Source: Alicyclobacillus sp. ALC3
GTDB taxonomy: Bacteria > Bacillota > Bacilli > Alicyclobacillales > Alicyclobacillaceae
Length of the DNA: 64,000 bases
Assembly: GCF_028751195.1 (NCBI RefSeq)
Contig: NZ_CP066784.1
Span: 3,038,001-3,102,000 of the forward strand
Direction: 5' to 3'
How positions within the stretch are numbered: position 1 is the stretch's first letter; each line of letters opens with the position of its first letter. Below, piece by piece: positions 1-8,112 of this stretch. Below the pieces are notes generated by a model. The model saw only the letters and a program-made list of their open reading frames with translations. It was not told where the DNA came from and searched no databases. The position numbers were made by a program, and so were the translations under genes.

Positions 1-246
1 TGGCGTAACAAGCAATATTCGGTTGTTGCTGGAGTCGGCGATAAGGACGTCGCCAGGCAAGATACTGCTGGCTTTTGTGGCCCCGTACGGCAGTGCTTGT
101 CCAGCCTTTTTGGCAACGGCCGGTTTTGCTGGTGGCGTAGAGTTGCTTTTCGCAGCGTTGCTGGTCGGCCCGGCGAGTGCGCATCCTGTGAGAAGCGGAA
201 ACAGAACCGCTCCAACTCCAATCAATTTCGTATAACGCTGCAACAT
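1..246 (-). CDS. Lipoprotein with NHL/beta-propeller-like start (C-terminus cut off by the window edge)
   Basis: An open frame runs from ATG at 246 to the window edge with no stop, giving the first 82 residues. The N-terminus has a short positive stretch, a hydrophobic segment and a lipobox-like LLTGC, so it is probably a lipid-anchored extracytoplasmic protein. A low-complexity Ala/Lys/Pro/Ser linker follows, then GDVLIADSSNNRILLVTP, which resembles the first strand set of an NHL or similar beta-propeller repeat. An AAGGGG Shine-Dalgarno lies 6 nt before the chosen start; the ATG at 252 is too close to it. The function is unknown and the fold is inferred from one repeat only. Confidence 0.7.
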   Translation of the reverse strand, partial: MLQRYTKLIGVGAVLFPLLTGCALAGPTSNAAKSNSTPPAKPAVAKKAGQALPYGATKASSILPGDVLIADSSNNRILLVTP

Positions 247-252
247 ATACAT

Positions 253-579
253 CCCCTTCACTGTTGTAAACCAACTTACTGCGTAAAGCAGTGAGGAATT
301 TTTCCCTCCGCGATACAAGACGACATAATCCAACACAAAGTTCACAAGTACTTGCACAGGTTAACCTTTTGACCCCAGTGACGTCGCCTTGGCACGTCCA
401 CGGGTGTGCAGCTGGTTTAAGAGATGCAAGATTGAATGAACTGAGTGAAGGGCGTACGAGTCAGTTAATATGGCAACGCAATCGTCTGTGTTTGAGAGAA
501 TGCCGAACGGGTCGCTGTTTGAGGGCAGTCTGTCATCAGAGCAACCTTTGTTTCGAGTGACCGAGGAGGAAGAAGTAAA
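253..579. other. Intergenic region between two divergent genes
   Basis: These 327 bases separate the lipoprotein on the minus strand from the DUF2231 gene on the plus strand, so promoters for both should lie here. I see no convincing -35/-10 pair, no long inverted repeat and no credible short gene with a ribosome binding site. Confidence 0.4.
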
Positions 580-1041
580 ATGAATCTTAGCTGGCTCTAT
601 CACATGTTCCCCCCTACCATTCATCCGATGGTCATTCACTTCACCATATCGATCATCTATTTAGCTGGACTGTTTGGTTTGGTAGGGTTGTTTCGGCGTC
701 GGGAAAAGTTTTGGGTAAAAGCGTTCGTGCTTTTCCTGTTTTTAGGTATTGTAGCGACAATCGCCGCCGGAGTTGCAGGTGTCATCAGTGAATCTTACGA
801 CACGATACCTCGCGCTGTGATGCCTATGCTCCAAGCGCATAAGCACGATGGTGAAGTGACCGGCGTGTTTGTTGTCCTTGCTCTGTTCGCTCAGATATTC
901 TTCGGACGCGTACAAAAGGTCTCCTGGATTGGTTGGTTGCTTTCCATGGTTGCAGTGATACTCGTCACGATTACCGGTCACCTCGGCGGTACTATGGTGT
1001 ATCAGCACGGACTCGGTGTACTGCACGTCACTAGAAAGTAG
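580..1041 (+). CDS. DUF2231-family membrane protein
   Basis: This 153-residue protein has about four hydrophobic segments. It opens with PTIHPMVIHFTISIIYLAGL, the His-Pro...His-Phe signature typical of DUF2231 proteins, and ends with GHLGGTMVYQHGLGV, which also fits that family. The histidines sit where heme or metal ligands could be, but the family has no firmly established function. A GGAGGAAG Shine-Dalgarno precedes the ATG. It lies 27 bp upstream of heme A synthase and is probably co-transcribed with it, which suggests a link to respiratory chain assembly (inference). Confidence 0.8.
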   Translation: MNLSWLYHMFPPTIHPMVIHFTISIIYLAGLFGLVGLFRRREKFWVKAFVLFLFLGIVATIAAGVAGVISESYDTIPRAVMPMLQAHKHDGEVTGVFVVLALFAQIFFGRVQKVSWIGWLLSMVAVILVTITGHLGGTMVYQHGLGVLHVTRK

Positions 1042-1068
1042 GACTGAATACCTATGAAGGGGGTAGCA

Positions 1069-2061
1069 ATGATAAAACTGTCATCCACATGGTACAGAGT
1101 GACACTCATACTTTCGATCCTGACCTTGATTGGACTATTTGCTGTGAACATTGTTGGGTTTGTAGATACAGAGACGGGTTCAGCTCTGGGGTGCGGGCAT
1201 GATTGGCCGCTTTGTAACGGTGCCGTTATACCGCACGCGTGGGGTATAAAGACGCTGATCGAATTCACCCACCGGGCATTGGTCGGGGTGGTGACCGTTC
1301 TGTTGTTAGGGACGTCGGGACTTGCGTGGCGGCTGTATCGATACTGGCCGGAGGTCAAGGCAACAATCGCGATTGCAGTAGGATTTGTGTTTGTTCAGGC
1401 AGGCCTTGGTGCGTTGGGGGTCATCTATGGTGATCCAGCGTGGTTTTTGGCCTTTCATTTCGGCTGCTCATTGTTAGCCTTTGTCGGTGTGTTGCTGCTC
1501 GTTGTTGTTCTGCTTCAAATTGGCCGCTCACTTCGTGACAACAACGCCCGTGATGAGGCCGGTGCCATCCGGTTGCGTCAACCGGTCCGCAAGGGTCCAT
1601 TCACCCGTGCGGTCTGGTTTACCTTAGTCTACATGTATGTCGCAATGTACTACGGCGCATTTGTATCGAGTACGGGTGATGGCTCTGGCTTTCGCGGTTG
1701 GCCATTACCCACCGAAGTGCATTCGGGCTCAGTCTTTTTGGTGGACATTGTGCATCGGGCCGTGGCTTTGGGACTCGCGGGTTTGATTGTCTATCTGTGG
1801 GTGCAAGCGAGTCGTATGCGAAAGGAGCACCCTGACCTGTATGTAGGGAGCTGGCTCACGTTGGTCTTTGTGATTTTGGTCGCGCTTAGCGGTGCTACCC
1901 TAATCTGGACAAATCATACGGCGCTGTGGGCATTCTTGTTGCACGTGAGCATGGTTACAGGTTTGTTTGGTAGCCTTTCGTATCTTGGGTTGCAAATCAT
2001 CCCATCATCAAGTGTACGCATCCCGCAGTCTCTTAAGCGTCTTGAGGAAATCTCTCTGTGA
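1069..2061 (+). CDS. ctaA: Heme A synthase (CtaA/COX15 family)
   Basis: CtaA oxidises the C8 methyl of heme O to give heme A for aa3-type oxidases. The 330-residue protein has about eight membrane helices and the expected heme-ligand histidines: EFTHRALVG, AFHFGCS, IVHRAVALG and LLHVSMVTG. The extracytoplasmic Cys pair of Gram-positive CtaA is present as GCGHDWPLC. The ATG at 1069 has AAGGGGG at good spacing; the in-frame ATG at 1054 has none and lies upstream of that site. No ctaB or oxidase subunit gene is adjacent, which is unusual but not unique. Confidence 0.93.
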   Translation: MIKLSSTWYRVTLILSILTLIGLFAVNIVGFVDTETGSALGCGHDWPLCNGAVIPHAWGIKTLIEFTHRALVGVVTVLLLGTSGLAWRLYRYWPEVKATIAIAVGFVFVQAGLGALGVIYGDPAWFLAFHFGCSLLAFVGVLLLVVVLLQIGRSLRDNNARDEAGAIRLRQPVRKGPFTRAVWFTLVYMYVAMYYGAFVSSTGDGSGFRGWPLPTEVHSGSVFLVDIVHRAVALGLAGLIVYLWVQASRMRKEHPDLYVGSWLTLVFVILVALSGATLIWTNHTALWAFLLHVSMVTGLFGSLSYLGLQIIPSSSVRIPQSLKRLEEISL

Positions 2062-2191
2062 GAGATTTACGAGGTAGTGTGCTGCTATCGCGTTGTCATC
2101 TGCGGCAATTCAAGGGCGTTTCGAGAATCAAGCTCCACTATAAACCCGTACAATTGCGACGACCCTAAACACCCTCACCGGAGTTCAATGA

Positions 2192-2210
2192 CCACACCAT
2201 TGGAGTGTGG
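2192..2210. other. Inverted repeat CCACAC-n7-GTGTGG
   Basis: A perfect 6-bp inverted repeat with a 7-nt spacer lies between ctaA and the 34-residue membrane peptide. No T-run follows. It could be a weak transcript-end hairpin or an operator for the small gene. Confidence 0.3.
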
Positions 2211-2236
2211 AATGACAGGAACATTGAAAGGATGTG

Positions 2237-2341
2237 ATGACAATGGTGTCCCAGGAACTTTACAACCTCCTCAACCCCATTGGCGCAATTCTTCTGTGCT
2301 TATTCGCAGCGATTGGTCTCCTGGTATGGGAGAGCCATTGA
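2237..2341 (+). CDS. Predicted 34-residue single-pass membrane peptide
   Basis: A short frame starts at ATG 2237 (or the in-frame ATG 2243) and ends at TGA 2341. It encodes a polar start MTMVSQELYN, a continuous hydrophobic stretch of about 18 residues (IGAILLCLFAAIGLLVW) and a short ESH tail. GAAAGGA upstream is a plausible Shine-Dalgarno. The charge layout suits a one-helix membrane peptide such as an accessory subunit of a respiratory complex, but nothing shows a partner. The evidence is the hydrophobic helix and ribosome site alone. Confidence 0.5.
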   Translation: MTMVSQELYNLLNPIGAILLCLFAAIGLLVWESH

Positions 2342-2463
2342 ATCATATACTGAGTTGTGCGGCGAAACAAACAACACGGAAAATTAAATAATATGATATG
2401 ATAATCGCAGGAAAAGTCATCGCGATTGGCTGACGATCTGTGAGTCTGCCTAGGAGGTGCAGG

Positions 2464-3228
2464 ATGAAAGTCGTTGTTGAACGATTCAACGAACAAGGGA
2501 CACTGCGCCTGCAACTGGCTGGCCCCATGTGTGTCATAACGATAGACCGACCTCATCGCAGAAATGCACTGACGCAGAATATGTGGCAGACCATTGGTGA
2601 CTGGGTGCAAAACCTCCCTGTGAAGACGCGGTTCCTGGTTCTCCGCGGCGCTGGTGCTGAGTTTACAGCTGGCAGCGATATTATCGAGTTTTCGACGCTC
2701 AGCGCCGAGGGTGCAAATGCCGCGTTTGAGACGATGGAGAGCGCAATTCGTCGCATTGAAGACTTGTCGCTGCCGACCATTGCCTCCATCAATGGACCAG
2801 CGTACGGGGCTGGCTTTGTGCTTGCGCTCGCTTGCGATATTCGCATCGGAACAGAACGAGCCAAGTTCGGGATGCCTGTGGGGAAACTCGGGATTACCTT
2901 ACAAGAGCCGTTTCTGCGCAGGTTAGTCGGGACGATTGGGCCGAGCCGGACCAAGGACCTCGTATACACAGCGCGCTCTTTCGATGCCGAGCAAGCCCTC
3001 CAGTCTGGCTTGCTCAACTACCTGTGCCCGGTTGAGAGCCTAAGTTCGGAGACGATCGCGATCTGTCGGAAGATGGCGTTGCAGTCGCGGGCCTCGTTAC
3101 TGGCGGTGAAACACAATGTGAAGGCGCTGACATCGGGCAACGCGAGCGAGTCTGGCTCGTGGGTGGACAGCACAGACTTTCGTGAAGGTGTGCAGGCGTT
3201 TCGCGAGAAACGCCGGGCACGGTTCTGA
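2464..3228 (+). CDS. Enoyl-CoA hydratase/isomerase (crotonase) family protein
   Basis: This 254-residue protein has the crotonase fold signature: ITIDRPHRRNAL near the start, the first oxyanion-hole loop FTAGSDI and the second, GPAYGAGF. The helix normally carrying the first catalytic Glu of hydratases reads FGMPVGKLGI, so that Glu is absent. It may therefore be an isomerase, hydrolase or other crotonase and not a true hydratase. AGGAGG lies 7 nt before ATG 2464. The next gene starts 31 bp after its stop, so the two are probably one operon. The substrate cannot be named. Confidence 0.85.
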   Translation: MKVVVERFNEQGTLRLQLAGPMCVITIDRPHRRNALTQNMWQTIGDWVQNLPVKTRFLVLRGAGAEFTAGSDIIEFSTLSAEGANAAFETMESAIRRIEDLSLPTIASINGPAYGAGFVLALACDIRIGTERAKFGMPVGKLGITLQEPFLRRLVGTIGPSRTKDLVYTARSFDAEQALQSGLLNYLCPVESLSSETIAICRKMALQSRASLLAVKHNVKALTSGNASESGSWVDSTDFREGVQAFREKRRARF

Positions 3229-3259
3229 CAGCGCAATGGGTGGTAACAGCGGTGCCCCA

Positions 3260-4078
3260 ATGAAGGTGTACGGACTGGTTGGCCGCAGCGGCAGCGGGAA
3301 GAGTTATCACGCGCTCGACATTGCGCGGGACCTGGATGTGACGTGTATCCTTGACGATGGTCTGTTGATTTTCAACGGGGGGATTGCGGCAGGTTTCTCC
3401 GCCAAGTTCGAGCCCAACCGAATCGCGGCAGTGCGCCGTGCTGTTTTTCACGACGCTCTGCACAGGGCACAGGTACAACACGTTTTGCAGCAGATCGATC
3501 CCGCTGCTTGTCTGATTCTTGGTACATCGCGCAACATGGTGCTGCAGATTTGCCAAGCTCTCGGGCTTTCTTCCATGCAGGTTTCCTGGTTAGAGTTCGA
3601 GGACTTGGTCAGTCTGGAGAGCATCCAATACGCGTCGTCAAAACGCAATCAGGGGATGCACTCTGTCCCTGTGCGTCAGACGCAAATCAAAGGGTCTGGC
3701 CCGCTTGTGTCGTACATGGAGCGAATGTTACACAAGCTGCGGGTCCCGGTGTCAGGCACGGTCTCAGAAACAACCCCAATTGTGGTGCGCCCCATCTTTG
3801 CAAGTGGCAGTGTCTTCATCAGCAAACGGGCGGTGCGACAGTGCATCGAACTGTTCATGCGGCACGATACACAGAACTTGCGGCTGAAAAGCCTGCACTT
3901 GTCGGCGGATGACGCGAAGTTTCAACTGCTCGTGCATGCCAAGTGGCAGCCGGACATACGCGCGGCTGCGCTGCAAGTACATCAGCGACTGGCGACTTAC
4001 CTGCGTGAATCACTCGGCTTACCATACCCGCACATTGACATCCAGATTGTATCGCTCGACCCCCCGGAATCTCGCTGA
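3260..4078 (+). CDS. P-loop NTPase with an Asp23/Gls24-like C-terminal domain
   Basis: About 272 residues from ATG 3260; ATG 3236 is an in-frame alternative. A Walker A motif GRSGSGKS lies at residues 8-15, followed by an ILDDGLLIF strand that could hold the acidic residue. The C-terminal part, starting at about residue 180 (VFISKRAVRQCIELF), ends in a helix and strand pattern (VHQRLATYLRESLGLPYPHI) like the Asp23/Gls24 alkaline-shock fold. The first half resembles a small kinase or GTPase-like NTPase. The function is unknown. It follows the crotonase gene closely and may share its transcript. Confidence 0.7.
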   Translation: MKVYGLVGRSGSGKSYHALDIARDLDVTCILDDGLLIFNGGIAAGFSAKFEPNRIAAVRRAVFHDALHRAQVQHVLQQIDPAACLILGTSRNMVLQICQALGLSSMQVSWLEFEDLVSLESIQYASSKRNQGMHSVPVRQTQIKGSGPLVSYMERMLHKLRVPVSGTVSETTPIVVRPIFASGSVFISKRAVRQCIELFMRHDTQNLRLKSLHLSADDAKFQLLVHAKWQPDIRAAALQVHQRLATYLRESLGLPYPHIDIQIVSLDPPESR

Positions 4079-4090
4079 TACCCGTCGATA

Positions 4091-4627
4091 CTAGATGAAG
4101 GCGAGAAACTTTTCAACGACGCTGTCGAGAAAAGCCAGAGTGGCTGGGTCCGTCAGTCGACCCGAAACGTCGAACTTCTGCTCTGCAAACGTGACCAATA
4201 CTTCGTTTCCCCCGGGTGGCAGCGTTCTGCAGGAGAGTCCAGGCGCGCTGAGAACCTGGCGCAAATGTAACTGCGCACGCAGGGTGCCAATCATTCCGGT
4301 CGACGCCCCGACGATGAGGGCGGGCTTGTTGACGAGGACCAGTTCTCCGCGCGACGCCCAGTCCAGTGCGTTCTTGAGGATACCAGGAATGGACCAGTTG
4401 AATTCTGGTGTAGCCATCACGATGGCGTCTGCCATGCGTAGGTGACCTTTGAACTGTTGCACAACTTCCGGTGGATTTAGTTCTTGGTCTTGATTGAAGT
4501 AGGGTAGTTGCGCCATGCTTAATTGCTTTAGTTGAAATTTATCACGGTAGCGTTCGTCCATCGTGTCGATCAGAGCTTGGTTGTACGATTTGGATCGCAA
4601 ACTGCCGTTTAACACTGCAAACTCCAT
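4091..4627 (-). CDS. NADPH-dependent FMN reductase family protein
   Basis: A 178-residue flavodoxin-like protein. The phosphate-binding loop NGSLRSKSYNQAL follows strand 1, and the flavin-ring region ATPEFNWSIPGILKNALDW is characteristic of the NADPH:FMN (azo/chromate) reductase family. It probably reduces FMN or quinones in the cytosol. GGAGGG sits about 7 nt before ATG 4627; the upstream TTG at 4642 overlaps that site and is not used. It is divergent from the catabolic cluster starting at 4784 and could supply reduced flavin to it (inference). It converges with the P-loop gene, ending 12 bp from it. Confidence 0.88.
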   Translation of the reverse strand: MEFAVLNGSLRSKSYNQALIDTMDERYRDKFQLKQLSMAQLPYFNQDQELNPPEVVQQFKGHLRMADAIVMATPEFNWSIPGILKNALDWASRGELVLVNKPALIVGASTGMIGTLRAQLHLRQVLSAPGLSCRTLPPGGNEVLVTFAEQKFDVSGRLTDPATLAFLDSVVEKFLAFI

Positions 4628-4705
4628 CCGCGCACCCTCCAAACTGTTTGGTATTATGGTATGATGATTGCGATGATAGCGCTGTCAGCCGACAACATCA
4701 AGTCT

Positions 4706-4719
4706 TGATTTATAAATCA
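4706..4719. promoter_or_regulatory. Perfect 14-bp palindrome, candidate operator of the catabolic cluster
   Basis: TGATTTATAAATCA is a perfect palindrome in an AT-rich promoter stretch between the divergent FMN reductase and FAH hydrolase genes, with TATTAT-like sequence just downstream. Its position suits a repressor site for both genes, with the FadR-type regulator at 8113-8835 as the obvious candidate (inference). Confidence 0.5.
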
Positions 4720-4783
4720 TTTGATATTATTATTTAAATTAGACCAAATTATTTGTCAACTAGAGTGGAGAGGGGCTACAAAC

Positions 4784-5725
4784 TTGGGCATTCAGGTTGT
4801 ACGTTTTCGGGATTCGCAGGGGATTCGTTGGGGCACTGTGGCGGGCGATGAAATTCACGTCATTCCGGGTGGCTACCCCACGTTGGCGGATATGCTCGCA
4901 AGCCGCGGTCAGGTGACGTGGTCTGGAGACGAGACGGTGAAGCGTACCGACGTCACTTGGCTGAGTCCGGTGACTGTACCATCGCGCATTGTCTGTCAGG
5001 GTGCGAACTACTCCAGTCACCGAGCTGAAGCCGGATTCGAGCCGCAGCGCCCGGATTTCAACCTGATCTTCATGAAGGCAGACAGTTCGCTCACTGGAGC
5101 CGAAAGCGAGATTGTCCGACCCGAAGGTGTGAGGCTTCTCGATTACGAGGTTGAAGTCGGGCTGGTCATTAAGAGCCCACTCACAAAACGCACGGTCGTC
5201 ACGGCGGAAAATTTCCTTGAGTATGTAGCTGGCATCGTGATCGCGAACGACGTGTCTGCCCGCGATGTGCAGCTTCTCGAAGGTCAATGGCTAAAAGGAA
5301 AGAGTTTCCGGACATTTTGTCCGACCGGGCCGTATCTCTACCTGTTTGACGAGGGAGAGGCCGCCGTGGTCCACAACCTCGAGTTGAAACTGTTTGTAAA
5401 CGGTGAACTCCGTCAATCCGCGCACACTAGTCAGCTTCTGTTTAAACCGGAGGAGACACTGACGGAGCTGTCCGGAGTCATGGACCTTGCGCCTGGCGAC
5501 TTGATTCTGACTGGCACACCGGGCGGTGTGGCACTCAATCTCAAACCAGATGAACTCTCTGTCCTATCGAATTCGACAGTTGCGTACGCAGAGAAGGAGG
5601 GCGTACTGCTGTCTAGTCAGAGCAAGCGGACGCAGTATCTGTCAGCCGGCGACGAGGTGGTGTGTGAGGTCAAGACCCTAGATGGTCGTGTCGACCTCGG
5701 TGTGCAGCGCAATCGGGTTGTGTAA
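4784..5725 (+). CDS. Fumarylacetoacetate hydrolase (FAH) family protein
   Basis: FAH-fold enzymes hydrolyse or decarboxylate beta-diketo acids formed after aromatic ring cleavage. About 313 residues. The divalent metal site is visible as DYEVEVGLV (two Glu) and ANDVSARD, and the C-terminal GDLILTGTPGGV motif is intact. The start is a TTG at 4784, preceded by GGAGAGGGG; no ATG fits. An extradiol-type dioxygenase and an amidohydrolase follow, so it probably handles a ring-cleavage product. The exact reaction (hydratase, decarboxylase or hydrolase) cannot be told from sequence. Confidence 0.88.
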   Translation: MGIQVVRFRDSQGIRWGTVAGDEIHVIPGGYPTLADMLASRGQVTWSGDETVKRTDVTWLSPVTVPSRIVCQGANYSSHRAEAGFEPQRPDFNLIFMKADSSLTGAESEIVRPEGVRLLDYEVEVGLVIKSPLTKRTVVTAENFLEYVAGIVIANDVSARDVQLLEGQWLKGKSFRTFCPTGPYLYLFDEGEAAVVHNLELKLFVNGELRQSAHTSQLLFKPEETLTELSGVMDLAPGDLILTGTPGGVALNLKPDELSVLSNSTVAYAEKEGVLLSSQSKRTQYLSAGDEVVCEVKTLDGRVDLGVQRNRVV

Positions 5726-5764
5726 GAGGGAGACAGTAGTGACTGCGAATGAGAGGGTGAGAGC

Positions 5765-6640
5765 ATGGTTCAGGTTTTTCGCTTAGGTTATGTGCACTTT
5801 GGCACACCGAATTTAGCGCGGATGGTGAAGTACTACTCAGATGTACTGGGCTTTTCGGTTACTCATCAGGATGCTAGCAGCGCTTATGTAAGCACTTCCA
5901 TTGACCACCACAACGTCGTGCTGACAGCGGACGAGCAGCCTGGTATCAAAGGGTTTGGATTGCAACTGAGGCCCGGCATTTCGGTTGCGGCTGCAGCTGC
6001 TGAACTCGAGGGCGCGGGTATTCCTGCGACGGTCCGAACGAATGTTCTGCGTGGCATCACAGAACTCGTTGAGTTTACGGACATCGATGGCTATACCGTT
6101 CACTTGTTTCCGGAGATGCAAGTGGTGGAACACGGGTTCAAGGCGCAGGGGGTAGCCCCGAACAAAGTCGGGCACCTGTCTGTGCGCGTGAAAGACGCAG
6201 AGCGGTCGGTCGAGTATTACAAGCAGTTTGGCTTTATCAACACGGACTGGATTGAGGACTTTTTCGGCTTTATGACCTGCAACCGAGACCATCACGTATT
6301 GAATTTCTGCACGTCCGACCGCAAAGAGATGCACCACCTAGCGCTCGAACTCCGGGACTATAGCCACCTCATCCGGTCCATGGACGAACTAAGCCGCAAC
6401 GGCATCCCCATTCTCTGGGGACCGTCTCGTCACGGTGCGGGCCACAACATCGCGACCTACCACCGGGATCCGGATGGAAATATGATTGAACTCTTCACCG
6501 ATGCAGACATCTACGTCCCAGAGCTTGGCATGTTTGAACCGCGGCCCTGGCATGAGAACTTCCCGCAAAAACCACGTGTGTGGGGAACCGACGAGTGCAT
6601 TACGCGTTGGGGAACAGCCTTTGAGCAGTCGCTGGTGTAG
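5765..6640 (+). CDS. VOC-family extradiol ring-cleavage dioxygenase (catechol 2,3-dioxygenase type)
   Basis: A 291-residue protein with two vicinal-oxygen-chelate domains, the layout of type I extradiol dioxygenases. The first domain opens with LGYVHFGTPNLARMVKYYSD. The second carries the likely Fe(II) ligands: His in VGHLSVRVKD, His in MHHLALEL and Glu in NMIELFTD. YHRDPDGN is the family signature just before the Glu. It probably inserts O2 next to a diol or aminophenol ring. It sits between the FAH and amidohydrolase genes at short spacing, supporting one operon. Confidence 0.88.
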   Translation: MVQVFRLGYVHFGTPNLARMVKYYSDVLGFSVTHQDASSAYVSTSIDHHNVVLTADEQPGIKGFGLQLRPGISVAAAAAELEGAGIPATVRTNVLRGITELVEFTDIDGYTVHLFPEMQVVEHGFKAQGVAPNKVGHLSVRVKDAERSVEYYKQFGFINTDWIEDFFGFMTCNRDHHVLNFCTSDRKEMHHLALELRDYSHLIRSMDELSRNGIPILWGPSRHGAGHNIATYHRDPDGNMIELFTDADIYVPELGMFEPRPWHENFPQKPRVWGTDECITRWGTAFEQSLV

Positions 6641-6671
6641 GCACTGACAGTAGGAAAGGGAGAGGATTAGG

Positions 6672-8042
6672 ATGGGGCAGCGGATGCTGATTCAAAACGG
6701 GTGCGTCTTGACGATGGACCCGTCGCTCGGGAACTTTGCGAGCGCAGATGTGTTGATCGAAGACGGAATCATCGCGCAGGTTGGTCCAAACATCGAGGTG
6801 GGTGCGGAGTGTGCGGTTGTCGATGCCAAAGGCATGATTGTCATCCCGGGATTTGTGGACACGCACAGACACGTCTGGGAAGCGGTCATCCGCAACGCTG
6901 GCGCCGACTGGACGTTACCGACGTATCTGAACCACCTGTACTTTGGCGGGCTCGGTGGTACACTTCGGCCACAAGACGTCTACATTGGCAATTTGCTCGG
7001 CGCGCTCGAAGCGCTGGACGCAGGCATCACGACACTGCTCGACTGGTCGATGATCAATTCTCCCGAACACGCCGACGAAATGGTCCGAGGTCTTCAAGAG
7101 GCTGGTATTCGCGCTGTTTTTGCCTATGGCACACCCCTTCTCAATGCGGGCGACTTCTGGCACCGGGAGAGCACGCTCAAGCAGTCGGATGACTGTGTTC
7201 GACTGAAGAAGCAGTACTTCTCCTCAGACGATCAACTACTTACACTGGGTCTCGCCATCCGTGGCCCTGAGTTTTCGTCTTGGGAAGCTACTGTGCACGA
7301 CATTGAGCTCGCACGCGAACTTGGAGCGGTGTGCTCGATGCATGTCGGCTTCGGGTCATGGGGGTCGGCAGACCGATCGATTGAACGCATGAATAACGCC
7401 GGTTTGCTCGGACCGGACCTTAACCTTGTACACGTCAATTCCATCAGCGACGAGGAGTACAAGATGATTGCGGACACTGGAGCCTCGGTGTCAGTGACAC
7501 CGGAAGTCGAGATGATGATGGGACACGGTTATCCGCTGACCGGTAAACTGACGAAGCACGGGGGCCGGCCAACGCTTGGCATTGATGTCGTCACATCCAC
7601 AGGTGGCGATATGTTCGCGCAGATGAAGTTTATGATTCAGGCGGAGCGCTCGCGTATCAATGAGACCGTTCTGCGGCGTGGTGAGATGCCGGAACGCCTG
7701 CCTCTGAGCGCGCGCGATGTGCTTGAGTTCGCAACCATCGATGGCGCGAAAGCGCTTCAGTTGGGCGGCAAAGTGGGGTCACTTTCGCTAGGAAAGCAGG
7801 CGGATGTCGTGCTCATCCGGGCGACAGACATCAACCTCAGTCCGGTCAATGACCCAATTGGCGCGGTGGTTCTGAGCGCGCACACAGGCAATGTAGACTC
7901 TGTGTTTGTTGCGGGTAAGGCTGTCAAGCGCAACGGTCGATTGCTTGACATTGACCTCGACCGAATTCGCAGCCTCGCTTCAAGCTCACGCGACTACATC
8001 TTTAGTCAGTATGGTGTGCCGGATGGGGCTTGGCCGTTGTAA
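6672..8042 (+). CDS. Amidohydrolase, cytosine/guanine deaminase or ATZ/TRZ type
   Basis: A 456-residue metal-dependent hydrolase. Metal ligands appear in order: THRH after strand 1, His in CSMHVGFG, His in NLVHVNSIS and Asp in LGIDVVTS. The small beta-sandwich flanks the barrel (QNGCVLTMD at the start, LGKQADVVLI near the end). This subgroup removes amino or halide groups from rings such as s-triazines, guanine or cytosine. Next to an extradiol dioxygenase it may deaminate or dehalogenate an aromatic substrate before or after ring cleavage (inference). Start ATG 6672 follows a purine-rich ribosome site. Confidence 0.88.
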   Translation: MGQRMLIQNGCVLTMDPSLGNFASADVLIEDGIIAQVGPNIEVGAECAVVDAKGMIVIPGFVDTHRHVWEAVIRNAGADWTLPTYLNHLYFGGLGGTLRPQDVYIGNLLGALEALDAGITTLLDWSMINSPEHADEMVRGLQEAGIRAVFAYGTPLLNAGDFWHRESTLKQSDDCVRLKKQYFSSDDQLLTLGLAIRGPEFSSWEATVHDIELARELGAVCSMHVGFGSWGSADRSIERMNNAGLLGPDLNLVHVNSISDEEYKMIADTGASVSVTPEVEMMMGHGYPLTGKLTKHGGRPTLGIDVVTSTGGDMFAQMKFMIQAERSRINETVLRRGEMPERLPLSARDVLEFATIDGAKALQLGGKVGSLSLGKQADVVLIRATDINLSPVNDPIGAVVLSAHTGNVDSVFVAGKAVKRNGRLLDIDLDRIRSLASSSRDYIFSQYGVPDGAWPL

Positions 8043-8112
8043 ATTGACAACACTTCACTTGCATATAATATGAGTAATTGTGGATATCTCAACTAAGAGA
8101 AGGGCAATGCAG

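Noticed and set aside
2077-2391. Plus-strand frame of 104 residues after ctaA
   Set aside because: Composition rich in Cys, Pro and Ser with no hydrophobic core or family signal; the 34-residue frame within the same stretch is more convincing.
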